A DNA stretch of 64,000 bases from Rubrivivax sp. (GTDB taxonomy: Bacteria; Pseudomonadota; Gammaproteobacteria; Burkholderiales; Burkholderiaceae_C), in the NCBI GenBank assembly GCA_016789955.1, contig JAEUPB010000103.1:47420-111419 (forward strand), read 5' to 3'. Position 1 is the stretch's first letter; the number at the start of each line of letters is the position of its first letter. The translations under genes were made by a program, and so were the position numbers. Positions 9,147-17,462 of the stretch are shown here, in pieces. The notes under the pieces are model-generated. The model was not told the origin of the DNA. It searched no databases and saw nothing but the letters and a program-made list of their open reading frames with translations.

Positions 9147-10910
9147 ATGTGGCAGCTCAACACCGAACAAACGGCCGCACTGGTGGCGCTGCAGATGCGG
9201 CGCGACCTGCGCGAACTCGGCGACGTCCTCGCTGAGGCCTTCCCGTCGGTTCCCCAGCGGGTCGGTGCCCGCTACGGTGAACTGGTCGAGCTCGGTGCGG
9301 CGCGGGGGCAGGTCCACGGCCTCGCACACATGCTCGCGCTGGCGCGCTATCTGGCCTGCTGGTTCATGCTCGGGTCGGAGTTCGAGACGCGCCCGCAGCA
9401 TGCGTGGGCGATGTCGATCCTCGGCGACGCCAAGCGCGACGAGGGCGCCAAGGTGTTCCAGCTCTGCCGGCGCTGCCGCGAGGAACTGGAGACGCTGTCC
9501 CGTACGGGCACGGCGCAGGCGCCGCTGCCGCCCGACGCCTTCGACAAGGCGCTGGTCCTCGTCGACACGGCGCTGTCCCGCCGCGGGCGCCTGTCGACGC
9601 TGCTGTCACGCCAACGCCTGCGCCTGGGCGCGGCCTGCGACATCGATGCGGTCGACCTGCGGCTGCACGGTGCGCCGCCGGCGCATTCCTACCGTCCGGA
9701 AGGCGGCCAATGGCGGCGCGCGCCTTTGCCCGGCGACCGCGAGGGGGTCACCGCGGCCGCCGGTGTCGAAGGCGCCGGCCGCTGGCCCCACGAGCTGTAC
9801 GCGCTGAGCCCCGCGGGCACCGCGGTGAAGCTGCGCGTGCGGTCGCGCTGCGCACACGTGTGCGACCCGCTGGTGCATCCGCAGCTCGTGCTCGGCACCG
9901 TGCAGGGCCTGCAGGAATGGCGCGGCCCGAGCGCTGCCGATGTGCTGATCGACCTGCACGCCGACGCGCCCGCGCCGCCGCCGGATGCCGAGCTGCTGCC
10001 GGTCGTCGCGGTCGAGTCCGCGCCGCGCATCAGCACGCTGAACCTGGCGTCCTGCGGGCTGCGCGAGAAGGGCCTGGCGCTGGGCACCTCGGGCCGGCTC
10101 GATGTGCGACTGTCGGTGTGGCCCAACGAGCAGCACTTCATCGTCTGGCAGCGGCAGGCCGGCCCCGAGCTCACGTGGCCCATGGCCGAGGACGCGAAGC
10201 CGCCGATGCCGGCCTCGCGCGTGCGCGTCGAACGTGACGGCCAGGCGCTCGACGCGACGCGGTGGCAGGCTGCCCTGGTCGGACTCGACGAACAGCTCTA
10301 CGCCGGGCTGGCGCGGCTGTGCACCGCGTGGGAGCGCGAGAGCGGCGTGAATGCCGGCCGGCTGGTTGCCGAGCCGAAGGTGATGTCGGGTGCCGCGGGC
10401 ATCACGTGGGGCTGGCTCGAATCGCCCGCGGGCTTGCGCGAGCCGCCTTTGCTGCGCGTGGCCGGTCTGTTCGATCTCATGGCCTGCCGGCTGGACCTGC
10501 GGCTCGCCGGCACGCTCGAGCTCCACGGATCGGTCAGCGAGCTGAGCCTGCACTGCGCTGCCGCGACCCCGTTGAAGACTGATTTCGAGCGCTTGCCGAG
10601 CGACGGATCTCTGGCGTCGCTGCTGCAGCGCGTGCAGATCAAGTTCAGCCAGCCGTTCGTGCTGTCGGTGCGGTCGCTGGCGCACGGCGACCTGGCCGTG
10701 CTCGACGTGGTCGGCGCCGTGAGCGGCGCGCTGGTCGGCAGCTGCGGGCTGCGGCTGCGCCCCGACGGCATCGGCCTGCAGTGGTTCATCCGCATCGACG
10801 TCGAAGCGGTGAGCGTGCCGCTGGAGGTGAACGACCCGCTGCTCGGCCGACAGAACCAGGTGCGCCCGCTGCTGCCGGCGATGACGCTCGTCGACTGGAG
10901 CCTCGGCTGA
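9147..10910 (+). CDS. Unknown T6SS-linked protein, effector candidate
   Basis: 587 residues from ATG 9147; the frame is open further upstream, but the ATG at 9057 would overlap the adaptor gene. Residues 1 to about 130 are helical, with the pattern EQ..L...R...L...FP...G..Y.ELVE.G...GL......RYL......G.EFE..P..AW...IL. This resembles short helical proteins often encoded beside vgrG/DUF4123 genes (recalled resemblance, not a search). Residues 150-587 look beta-rich and were not recognised; no catalytic motif, signal peptide or membrane segment was found. Position right after the adaptor suggests cargo or a spike accessory. The stop overlaps the next ATG by one base. Confidence 0.6.
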   Translation: MWQLNTEQTAALVALQMRRDLRELGDVLAEAFPSVPQRVGARYGELVELGAARGQVHGLAHMLALARYLACWFMLGSEFETRPQHAWAMSILGDAKRDEGAKVFQLCRRCREELETLSRTGTAQAPLPPDAFDKALVLVDTALSRRGRLSTLLSRQRLRLGAACDIDAVDLRLHGAPPAHSYRPEGGQWRRAPLPGDREGVTAAAGVEGAGRWPHELYALSPAGTAVKLRVRSRCAHVCDPLVHPQLVLGTVQGLQEWRGPSAADVLIDLHADAPAPPPDAELLPVVAVESAPRISTLNLASCGLREKGLALGTSGRLDVRLSVWPNEQHFIVWQRQAGPELTWPMAEDAKPPMPASRVRVERDGQALDATRWQAALVGLDEQLYAGLARLCTAWERESGVNAGRLVAEPKVMSGAAGITWGWLESPAGLREPPLLRVAGLFDLMACRLDLRLAGTLELHGSVSELSLHCAAATPLKTDFERLPSDGSLASLLQRVQIKFSQPFVLSVRSLAHGDLAVLDVVGAVSGALVGSCGLRLRPDGIGLQWFIRIDVEAVSVPLEVNDPLLGRQNQVRPLLPAMTLVDWSLG

Positions 10911-11716
10911 TGGAACGCCTGCTCGTCGTCAAGGCCGAGGTGCGCGAATGCGATGCCGAGGTGATGCTCAACGGCATCCCGCTGGCGCGGCTGAGTGCCG
11001 CTCGCCCGAGCGCCATCGTGCCGGTGCACGAATACACCCTCGCCGGCCCGAATCGGCTGCAGATCACGATCTGGCCGTTGCCTGCCGTGCCTCCCAAGGA
11101 GCCGCCGGCGCGGCTGTCGCTGGTCTCCAGCGGCCGCATCTCTGCGCGGGTCAGCCTGCTGCTGCCGCGCGTGGGCGCTGCGGTGGAAGAGGCCAGCGTG
11201 CGCAACCTGGCGCAGCTCGAGTGGGCCCCGCCCGAAGGCGAAGGCTACGAGGCGCCGCACCTGCTGTCGAACGACGCGACGTTGTCGGTGAACTTCCCGC
11301 GTTGGCGCTGGCTCGATGCGCCGCCCACCGAGCCCACGGCCGATCTCACGGCGCGCGTGCTGGCGTTCGTCCAGGGCCTCGCGCGTGACCTGGCCGACGG
11401 GCAACCCGAACACTACATCTCGGCCGCGCGCCTGCGCATCGAGGAGCTCTCCCTGGCCTACCAGCGCCGCCCCGAGGACGAGGCGGCGCGGCTGCACCGC
11501 CACTTGCTCGCGCTGCACGAGGCGCAACGGCTGACCTGGCGTCCGCTGGAGGCCGCGAACTTCCACTTGCGTCCGCTCGCCGGCGGGCGCCTGCTCGAAT
11601 GCCTCGATGCCACCGGCGAAGCCGCCCTGCGCACCGAGCCCGACGAACTGGGTCGAGACTTCGCGCTGCCGTTGCGCGTGTCCGTGGTCGATGGCAAGGT
11701 CTACATCCTGCGCTGA
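10910..11716 (+). CDS. Unknown T6SS-linked protein
   Basis: 268 residues. The ATG shares its A with the TGA of the previous gene (TGATG), so the two are translationally coupled and probably act together. The N-terminal 100 residues look like a small beta-sandwich (VKAEVRECDAEVMLNGIPLARL ... PVHEYTLAGPNRLQI), reminiscent of carbohydrate- or tip-binding folds, but no family was recognised. A helical middle is followed by a DFALPLRVSVVDGKVYILR end. No signal peptide or membrane segment is seen. It could be an immunity protein, an effector partner or a tip accessory; nothing in the sequence decides this. Confidence 0.6.
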   Translation: MERLLVVKAEVRECDAEVMLNGIPLARLSAARPSAIVPVHEYTLAGPNRLQITIWPLPAVPPKEPPARLSLVSSGRISARVSLLLPRVGAAVEEASVRNLAQLEWAPPEGEGYEAPHLLSNDATLSVNFPRWRWLDAPPTEPTADLTARVLAFVQGLARDLADGQPEHYISAARLRIEELSLAYQRRPEDEAARLHRHLLALHEAQRLTWRPLEAANFHLRPLAGGRLLECLDATGEAALRTEPDELGRDFALPLRVSVVDGKVYILR

Positions 11717-11761
11717 GCGTCACGCCGCGCCGCGCCGCGCCCGGCGGGTGCGGTGCCGCGG

Positions 11762-12823
11762 CTATCCGACCGCGGCGGCCACCAGCGCCAGCGGGCACGG
11801 CAAGCCGCAGCTCCCCGGCACACCGAGCAGGAAGCTCGCGTTGGCGGCGAGCTGTGCGGCCAGGCTCAAGCTGGCCAGTGCGGAAAGGTTCAGGCCCGCA
11901 GACGCCGCAAGGCTGGCCGATGCGCTCGCGCTGGCCGAAGCGCTGAGGCTGGCGCTGGCACTGAGCGATGCGCTCAGGGTCGCCAGTGCCGACAGCGGCA
12001 AGCCCGACAGCGCCAGCCGCAGATCCAGGCTGGCGCTGGGCAGGCGCAGGTCGACGCGCAGGCCCGCGAGGATCGCGGCCAGCATCGCGAGCAGCGCGGC
12101 CAGCAGCGACAGCGCGCCCAGGTCCACCGTCAGCGCGGGCAGGCTGGCGGCCAGGCCCAGCGCCGCATTCAGCGAGGCCGACAGCGAGGCGGCGGCGCTG
12201 GCCGACAGGCTCGCCGCCGCGCTGAGCGACGCCGATGCCGACAACGAGGCGCTCGCGCTCGCCGACGCGCTCAACGCGGCCGACAGGGCCGCCACGGCAC
12301 CCGGCGCCGAGAGGTTGATGCCGAAGGCCGCCTGCACGGCCAGCACCAGCCCTGAGATCTGCACCACCGGCAGCAGTGACGCGAGCAGCGCCAGCAGATC
12401 GGGAATGCGCAAGGTGAGCAGCGCTGCGTTGGCGTTGAGGGCGCCGATGTATGCCGACAGCGTCGCCTGCAGCGAGGCCATCGCCGAGGCGGACAACGAG
12501 ACCGCGAGGCTCACGCCGAATGCCGCCTGCAGCGACGCGTTGAGGCTGGCCATCAGCGAGGCGCTGGCAGACAGCGAGGCGCTGGCGCTCGCGCTGGCGG
12601 ACAGGCTGGCCGCAAAGGTCGGCATGCCGGCGGACATGTTGATGGCCGCGATCAGGTTCAACGGAATCGGCGGCAGCTGCAGGCTCGGCACGGTCGGCAG
12701 CGAGTCCAGGAACGACGCGAGGCGCAGCGAGCACAGACAGGGCATGGTCATGGCGGCGAGCCGCAATCCGTTGGATGCCGGCCCGGGCCGCTTCCCGAAC
12801 CATGCGGGCGGGATCATAGTCAT
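11762..12823 (-). CDS. Ala/Ser/Leu-repeat hydrophobic protein on the reverse strand inside the T6SS locus
   Basis: 353 residues, start ATG at 12823 preceded at close spacing by AAAGGGGGCG, a strong ribosome-binding site; this supports the reverse strand. Three blocks of SASASLSASASL-type repeats lie at about 71-120, 181-222 and 282-330. They are separated by hydrophobic segments, notably 143-169 and 238-255, which could enter a membrane. A short N-terminal part (1-70) and a Cys/Pro-containing tail (338-344) are non-repetitive. No family was recognised. The opposite strand is also open here, and both frames share the same wobble positions, so G/C bias cannot separate them; the opposite frame has no sensible start. 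It might be a membrane-active T6SS cargo or a low-complexity structural protein. Function unknown. Confidence 0.65.
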   Translation of the reverse strand: MTMIPPAWFGKRPGPASNGLRLAAMTMPCLCSLRLASFLDSLPTVPSLQLPPIPLNLIAAINMSAGMPTFAASLSASASASASLSASASLMASLNASLQAAFGVSLAVSLSASAMASLQATLSAYIGALNANAALLTLRIPDLLALLASLLPVVQISGLVLAVQAAFGINLSAPGAVAALSAALSASASASASLSASASLSAAASLSASAAASLSASLNAALGLAASLPALTVDLGALSLLAALLAMLAAILAGLRVDLRLPSASLDLRLALSGLPLSALATLSASLSASASLSASASASASASLAASAGLNLSALASLSLAAQLAANASFLLGVPGSCGLPCPLALVAAAVG

Positions 12824-12875
12824 CGCCCCCTTTCATGGCTCGGCGCAGCGGGCCGGCCCCCTTACTTTATGGCCC

Positions 12876-12890
12876 GGCGTGAAACACGCC
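12876..12890. promoter_or_regulatory. Perfect inverted repeat in a divergent intergenic region
   Basis: GGCGTG, three A, CACGCC: a perfect 6-bp inverted repeat in the 195-bp gap between the reverse-strand repeat gene (start 12823) and tagH (start 13019). It could be an operator shared by both genes or part of a transcript hairpin. The gap also holds a TATCCT hexamer at 12916-12921 that could serve as a -10 for tagH. No matching -35 was convincing. Confidence 0.25.
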
Positions 12891-13018
12891 AGGGTCGCGA
12901 GTGCCATCCCGGCTGTATCCTTGCAAACGCCCGTCGGGCCCCGGCTGCATGGGGCGAGCACGCCGGGGGGCGCATCGGATCGGACGATCCAGCACCGATT
13001 GGAAGCGAGCTGTCCAGC

Positions 13019-14755
13019 GTGATCACCATCACCGTTGTCTCGTTCAACGATGGGCCGCTCGGCGGCACGTTGCAGGCGCACTTCGACGAGCTCGGCGGCA
13101 CCATCGGCCGCGCCGACACCAATCAGCTGGTGCTGCCCGACCCCGAGCGCACGATCTCCCGCGTGGCGGCGCAGGTCGTGTTCCGCAACGGCGGGTTCGC
13201 CGTCGTCGACCGCGGCAGCAACCCGATCGTGGTCAACGGCCGCGCCCTCGGCCCCGGTCGAGAGGCCCCGCTCGGCGACGGTGACCGCGTGCGCATCGGT
13301 GGCTACGAGTTGTCGGTGAAGGCCGGTGCGACCACCGGCAAGGCCACCGCGGCCGATCCCTTCGCCGAACTGCTCGGCCCGGCCCCGGCAGCGCCTGTCG
13401 CCTCGGGCCCGGTGCTGATCGATCCGCTCGCGGCGCCGTACCGCGCACCGTCTGCGGCGCCGCCTGCATCCCCGGCCGGGGCGCCGACCGCAGCAGCCGC
13501 GGCCGCGGGTATCCCGTCCGACTGGGACCCTTTCGCGCCCGATTCGGTGCACATCAAGAAGGCGTCCGCGCCGCCGAACGCTCTGGGGCTCGACATCGGC
13601 GGTGCGGCACCCGCTGCGCTCATTTCCGATCTGCCGGCGGCGCAGCCGAGTTCCCTCGACCAGCTGTTCGGTCTCGGGCCCGGCAGCGGCGGCGACCCGC
13701 TGGCCAACTCGCTGCTTGCCGCGGAGATTGCCAAGCCGAACATGGCTGGCGATGCCGACCCGATTCGCGCCCTCAAGGCGGCGCCCAAGGGCTTTGCGGC
13801 ATCGGAGTCCGATGCGGTGTCCGACCTCAACCGGCCGTTCATTCCGCAGACCGTCATCGGCTTGGCTCCGCCGATGCCGGCGGCGGCCACGCCGCTCCCG
13901 CCTTCCGCGCCGCCGATCGCGCCGATGCCGCCGTCGAGCCCGGCCGCAGCGCCTGTGCTGCCGTCCCCGAGCGGCGCCGTGATGTCCTGGGACGCGCCTC
14001 CGGCTCCCACGGTGATCACGGCGCCACCGCTCGCGCCGGCGGTGCCGATGCGCCCGGTGCCGCCGCCTCCGGTCGCAGCGCCGGTGATGCCGGCGGCCCG
14101 TCCGGCCCGTGCCCAGGGCAGCGAGGCGGCCGAGCTGCTCGAGGCTTTCCGGCGCGGCCTGGAAACGCCGACCGTGAACCTGCCGGCGCTGACGCCCGAG
14201 CTGATGGAGCAGATCGGCCAGTTGCTGAAGGAGGCCACCGCCGGGACGGTCGAGTTGCTCGCGGCGCGGGCCGCGTTCAAGCGCGAACTGCGCGCGCACG
14301 CCACCACCATCGTGCCTCGCAACAACAATCCGCTGAAGTTCTCGCCGAGTGGAGACGTGGCCTTGAACCACCTGCTGTCGCCGCCGGCGCGCGGGTTCAT
14401 GGCGGCCGCTCCGGCCATGCGCGACGCCTACGATGACCTGCGGGCACACCAGTTCGCCTTCGTGGCGGCGATGCAGGCCGCACTCGAAGGGGTGCTGCAG
14501 CGGTTCGATCCCGCCGAGCTCGAGGCCGGCCTCACCGAGCGCTCGCTGCTGCACACGGTGCTCCCAGCGAGCCGCAAGGCCCGCATGTGGGAAGTGTTCG
14601 TGGAGCACTACGGGCGCATCCGCACCGAGGCCACGGACGACTTCCACACGCTGTTCGGCAACGCCTTCCTGAAGTCCTACGAGGAGCACATCGACCGCCT
14701 GCGCGGGCCCGAGAAGGCCGAGGAGCGCGCGGCGGCCAAGGGAGCGCCACGGTGA
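13019..14755 (+). CDS. tagH: T6SS FHA-domain protein TagH (Fha/ImpI-type)
   Basis: 578 residues from GTG 13019, preceded by GGAAGCGAG; the frame is open upstream but that part does not look like protein. An FHA domain fills residues 1 to about 100 (GTIGRADTNQLVLPDPERTISRVAAQV, then NPIVVNGR and GDRVRIGGYEL). FHA domains bind phosphothreonine. A long Ala/Pro linker (about 110-360) leads to the conserved C-terminal TagH domain (about 363-565; AELLEAFRRGLETP ... NNPLKFSP ... FGNAFLKSYEEH). In known systems Fha is the effector of the PpkA/PppA threonine-phosphorylation switch that activates T6SS firing. Its stop overlaps the phosphatase start by 4 bp, which fits that role. Confidence 0.92.
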   Translation: MITITVVSFNDGPLGGTLQAHFDELGGTIGRADTNQLVLPDPERTISRVAAQVVFRNGGFAVVDRGSNPIVVNGRALGPGREAPLGDGDRVRIGGYELSVKAGATTGKATAADPFAELLGPAPAAPVASGPVLIDPLAAPYRAPSAAPPASPAGAPTAAAAAAGIPSDWDPFAPDSVHIKKASAPPNALGLDIGGAAPAALISDLPAAQPSSLDQLFGLGPGSGGDPLANSLLAAEIAKPNMAGDADPIRALKAAPKGFAASESDAVSDLNRPFIPQTVIGLAPPMPAAATPLPPSAPPIAPMPPSSPAAAPVLPSPSGAVMSWDAPPAPTVITAPPLAPAVPMRPVPPPPVAAPVMPAARPARAQGSEAAELLEAFRRGLETPTVNLPALTPELMEQIGQLLKEATAGTVELLAARAAFKRELRAHATTIVPRNNNPLKFSPSGDVALNHLLSPPARGFMAAAPAMRDAYDDLRAHQFAFVAAMQAALEGVLQRFDPAELEAGLTERSLLHTVLPASRKARMWEVFVEHYGRIRTEATDDFHTLFGNAFLKSYEEHIDRLRGPEKAEERAAAKGAPR

Positions 14756-15603
14756 ACGATGCACTGCCCACCGATCCCGAAGCCACGCGCTTCGGTGGCG
14801 TCGTCGAGCCGGCGGCACAGCCCACGCCGGCGACCGACTCCGGTGCCCGCAAGATCGAGCTGGCGGTGATGTCCCACCGCGGCGGCCGCTCGTACAACGA
14901 GGACGCCTGCGGTCACTGGCACAGCGAGCAGCGTCTGTGCTGCGTCGTGGCCGACGGTGCGGGCGGCCACGGCGGCGGCGATGTCGCGTCCAAGCTCGTC
15001 GTGAGCCACATCATCGACCAGGCCTCGTCCGCGCCGCTGGCACGTGCCGACGAGGTGCACGACCTGCTGCTGGACACCAACGCGCAGTTGCGGCGGCACC
15101 AATCGGAGTCGGAGCAGACCCGCGACATGCACAGCACCGTGGTGGCGCTGTTCGTCGACATGGCGCACCAGGAGGCGCTGTGGGGCCACGCCGGCGACTC
15201 GCGCTTGTACCTGTTCCGCGAAGGGCAGATGCTGTTGCACACCCGCGACCACAGCGTCGTGCAGTCGCTGGTGGATGCCGGCATGCTGGGGCCGGAACAG
15301 ATCCGCACGCACCCGCGCCGCAGCGAGCTGCAGTCGGCGCTGGGCAGCCGCCCCGAACACCTGCTCGTGTCCACGGCGTCCACGCCCTGGCAGCTGCGCG
15401 GCGGCGATGCATTCCTGCTGTGCACCGACGGGCTGTGGGAATATGTCGACGAGGCCGAGATGTGCGCGAGCCTGGCGCGTGCGGCCGACCCCACCGCATG
15501 GCTTGCGAGCCTGGAGGAACTGGTGCTGCTGCATGCCAACGCGAGCGGCAAGACCGCGCACGACAACTTCAGCGGCATCGCCGTGTGGATCGGCCGGCGC
15601 TGA
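14752..15603 (+). CDS. pppA: T6SS PP2C-family Ser/Thr phosphatase (PppA)
   Basis: 283 residues from GTG 14752 in a GTGA overlap with tagH. PP2C motifs are present in order: RGGRSYNED (metal/phosphate site), VADGAGGHGGGDVAS, GHAGDSRLYLFREGQ, and LLCTDGLWEYV; the closing GKTAHDNFSGIAVWI carries the last metal-binding Asp-Asn. PppA removes the phosphate that PpkA places on a T6SS target, switching the machine off. The locus also holds the kinase (reverse strand, 23146-25623) and the FHA reader, completing the set. No membrane segment. Confidence 0.92.
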   Translation: MNDALPTDPEATRFGGVVEPAAQPTPATDSGARKIELAVMSHRGGRSYNEDACGHWHSEQRLCCVVADGAGGHGGGDVASKLVVSHIIDQASSAPLARADEVHDLLLDTNAQLRRHQSESEQTRDMHSTVVALFVDMAHQEALWGHAGDSRLYLFREGQMLLHTRDHSVVQSLVDAGMLGPEQIRTHPRRSELQSALGSRPEHLLVSTASTPWQLRGGDAFLLCTDGLWEYVDEAEMCASLARAADPTAWLASLEELVLLHANASGKTAHDNFSGIAVWIGRR

Positions 15604-15646
15604 GCGCCGCCGGTCTCGAGACATCCGCTTCCACGAGGATCGCAGC

Positions 15647-16033
15647 ATGCCCAACCAGGTCTGCACCGGCGCCGCGATGATGTGCACCTTCGGCGCCGCG
15701 CCGTCGAACTTCATCGCGACCCCGCGCACGGTGAAGACGAGCTACATGGACGCCGGCAACATCATGGACAACAAGCCGATCGCGAACGTACCTCCGTTCG
15801 GCGCCTGCACGTCGCTGGCCAATCCGGCGGTCGCGTCGGCCACCTCGGCGGCGCTGGGCGTGCTGACGCCACAGCCCTGCGTGCCGGTGCTGCCGGCGCC
15901 GTGGGCGCCGGGCGTGGGCAACATCCTGATCGAGAACATCCCGGCGCTGGACAACATGTGCAAGTTGAACTGCGCATGGGCCGGCGTCATCAGCTTCACG
16001 TCGCCGGGTCAGACGACCCACGAGATTCCCTGA
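15647..16033 (+). CDS. DUF4280 PAAR-like spike-tip protein
   Basis: 128 residues. ATG 15647 follows CGAGGAT at good spacing. The protein matches the DUF4280 PAAR-like pattern: an early C-x(6)-C with FGAAPSNF, IMDNKPIANVPPFGACTSLANP, a PQPCVP segment, and a final MCKLNCAWAGVISFTSPGQ. Such proteins cap the VgrG spike and sharpen it, sometimes carrying cargo. The gene lies between the phosphatase and tssK. No effector extension is fused to it. Confidence 0.85.
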   Translation: MPNQVCTGAAMMCTFGAAPSNFIATPRTVKTSYMDAGNIMDNKPIANVPPFGACTSLANPAVASATSAALGVLTPQPCVPVLPAPWAPGVGNILIENIPALDNMCKLNCAWAGVISFTSPGQTTHEIP

Positions 16034-16072
16034 CCGCGCGCACCAGCGGCCTGAACCGACCAACAGGATTCC

Positions 16073-17410
16073 ATGACCTGGACCAACAAGGTGATCTGGA
16101 CCGAGGGGATGTTCCTGCAGCCCCAGCATTTCCAGCAGCACGACCGCTACCTCACGCAGCAGATCCAGGCGCGGCTCGGTTCCGCCGCCGCCTACGGTTG
16201 GGGCTACGCCGCGCTGACGTTGGACAGCGCCGCGCTGTCGCTCGGCAAGGTCGCGATCACTGCGGCGCAAGGTGTCACGCCCGACGGCGTGGCTTTCGAC
16301 GTGCCGGGTCAGGATCCGGCGCCGGCCGCTTTCGACGTGCCGGCCGACGCGCGGGACCAGCTCGCCGTGCTCGCGCTGACCCTGCAGCGGCCGGGCGTGG
16401 CGGAGACCGACGCGGAGTCGGATGCCAACTCGATGCCTCCGCGCTACCACAGCGCCGAAGTCGACGTGGGCGACACCAACGTCACCGGCCAGCGCATCGC
16501 GCCGCTGCAGATCGGCCGGCTGAACCTACGCATCATGCTCGCGCGCGATGCCGGCGAGGGCGTGGCCACGCTGGGCCTGTGCAAGATCGTCGAGCGCAAG
16601 GCCGACGGCAAGCTGGTGCTCGACACCGCCTACATCCCGCCGATGCTGAACGGCCCGGCCAACGAGCAGATCGCCTCGCACCTGCGCGAATTGCACGGCA
16701 TGCTGCACCAGCGCGGCGAAGCGCTGGCCGCGCGACTGGCGCAGCCGGGCCGCGCCGGCGTCGGCGAGATCGCCGACTTCCTGCTTCTGGAGGCGATCAA
16801 CCGCACCGAGCCGGTGGTGGCCCAACTGCGGCAGACCTCGCTGCTGCACCCGCGGGACTTCTACTTCCTGTGCGCCGAGCTGGCCGGCGAGCTGTCCACC
16901 TTCGGCGGCAAGCGGCGCCCGACTCAGCTGCCCGCCTATCTGCACGACGACCTCGTCACCTGCTTCAAGCCGGTGATGCACGAGTTGCGCGTGCAGTTGT
17001 CGGCGGTGCTCGAACAGACCGCCATCCCGATTCCGCTGCACGACCGCAAGCACGGCGTGCGCGTGGCGATGATCCCCGACGTCGAGCTGCAGCGCACCGC
17101 CCAGTTCGTGCTGGCGGTGGGTGCGCAGCTTCCGGGAGACGCGCTGCGGGCGCGCTTCCCCACACAAGTGAAGATCGGCACCGTCGAGCGCATCCGCGAT
17201 CTCGTCAACCTGCAGCTGCCGGGCGTCACGCTGCGGCCGATGCCGGTGGCGCCGCGCCAGATCCCGTTCCACGCCGGCTTCACGTACTTCGAGCTCGAGA
17301 CGCGTGGCAACGACATGTGGAAGCAGCTCGAGTCCTCGGGCGGGATGGCCATGCATGTGGCCGGGGACTTTCCCGGGCTCGAGCTCGAGTTCTGGGCCGT
17401 GCGCGCATGA
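16073..17410 (+). CDS. tssK: T6SS baseplate protein TssK
   Basis: 445 residues, normal for TssK. It links the cytoplasmic baseplate to the TssL/TssM membrane complex. The family N-terminus is plain (KVIWTEGMFLQPQHFQQHDRY), with later RYHSAEVDV and a YIPPMLN segment, and the C-terminal head ends in GFTYFELETRGNDMWKQLESSGGMAMHVAGDFPGLELEFWAVR. It lies 39 bp after the PAAR-like gene and 52 bp before tssL. The tssJ lipoprotein gene often found next to tssK is missing here. Confidence 0.97.
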   Translation: MTWTNKVIWTEGMFLQPQHFQQHDRYLTQQIQARLGSAAAYGWGYAALTLDSAALSLGKVAITAAQGVTPDGVAFDVPGQDPAPAAFDVPADARDQLAVLALTLQRPGVAETDAESDANSMPPRYHSAEVDVGDTNVTGQRIAPLQIGRLNLRIMLARDAGEGVATLGLCKIVERKADGKLVLDTAYIPPMLNGPANEQIASHLRELHGMLHQRGEALAARLAQPGRAGVGEIADFLLLEAINRTEPVVAQLRQTSLLHPRDFYFLCAELAGELSTFGGKRRPTQLPAYLHDDLVTCFKPVMHELRVQLSAVLEQTAIPIPLHDRKHGVRVAMIPDVELQRTAQFVLAVGAQLPGDALRARFPTQVKIGTVERIRDLVNLQLPGVTLRPMPVAPRQIPFHAGFTYFELETRGNDMWKQLESSGGMAMHVAGDFPGLELEFWAVRA

Positions 17411-17462
17411 CCCCGCGCCCGTGCTGCGCAGATGACCCCCCACCCATCCGGAGGCTGACGCC

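Noticed and set aside
11607-13022. A 471-residue forward frame opposite the Ala/Ser/Leu-repeat gene
   Set aside because: It starts inside the previous gene without a ribosome site, runs past the reverse gene's start region and is unlike known proteins. Its ALALAEAL pattern is the mirror of the reverse-strand repeats.
12833-14818. A 661-residue reverse frame opposite tagH
   Set aside because: Shadow of the FHA protein; Arg/Gly/His-rich and without domains.
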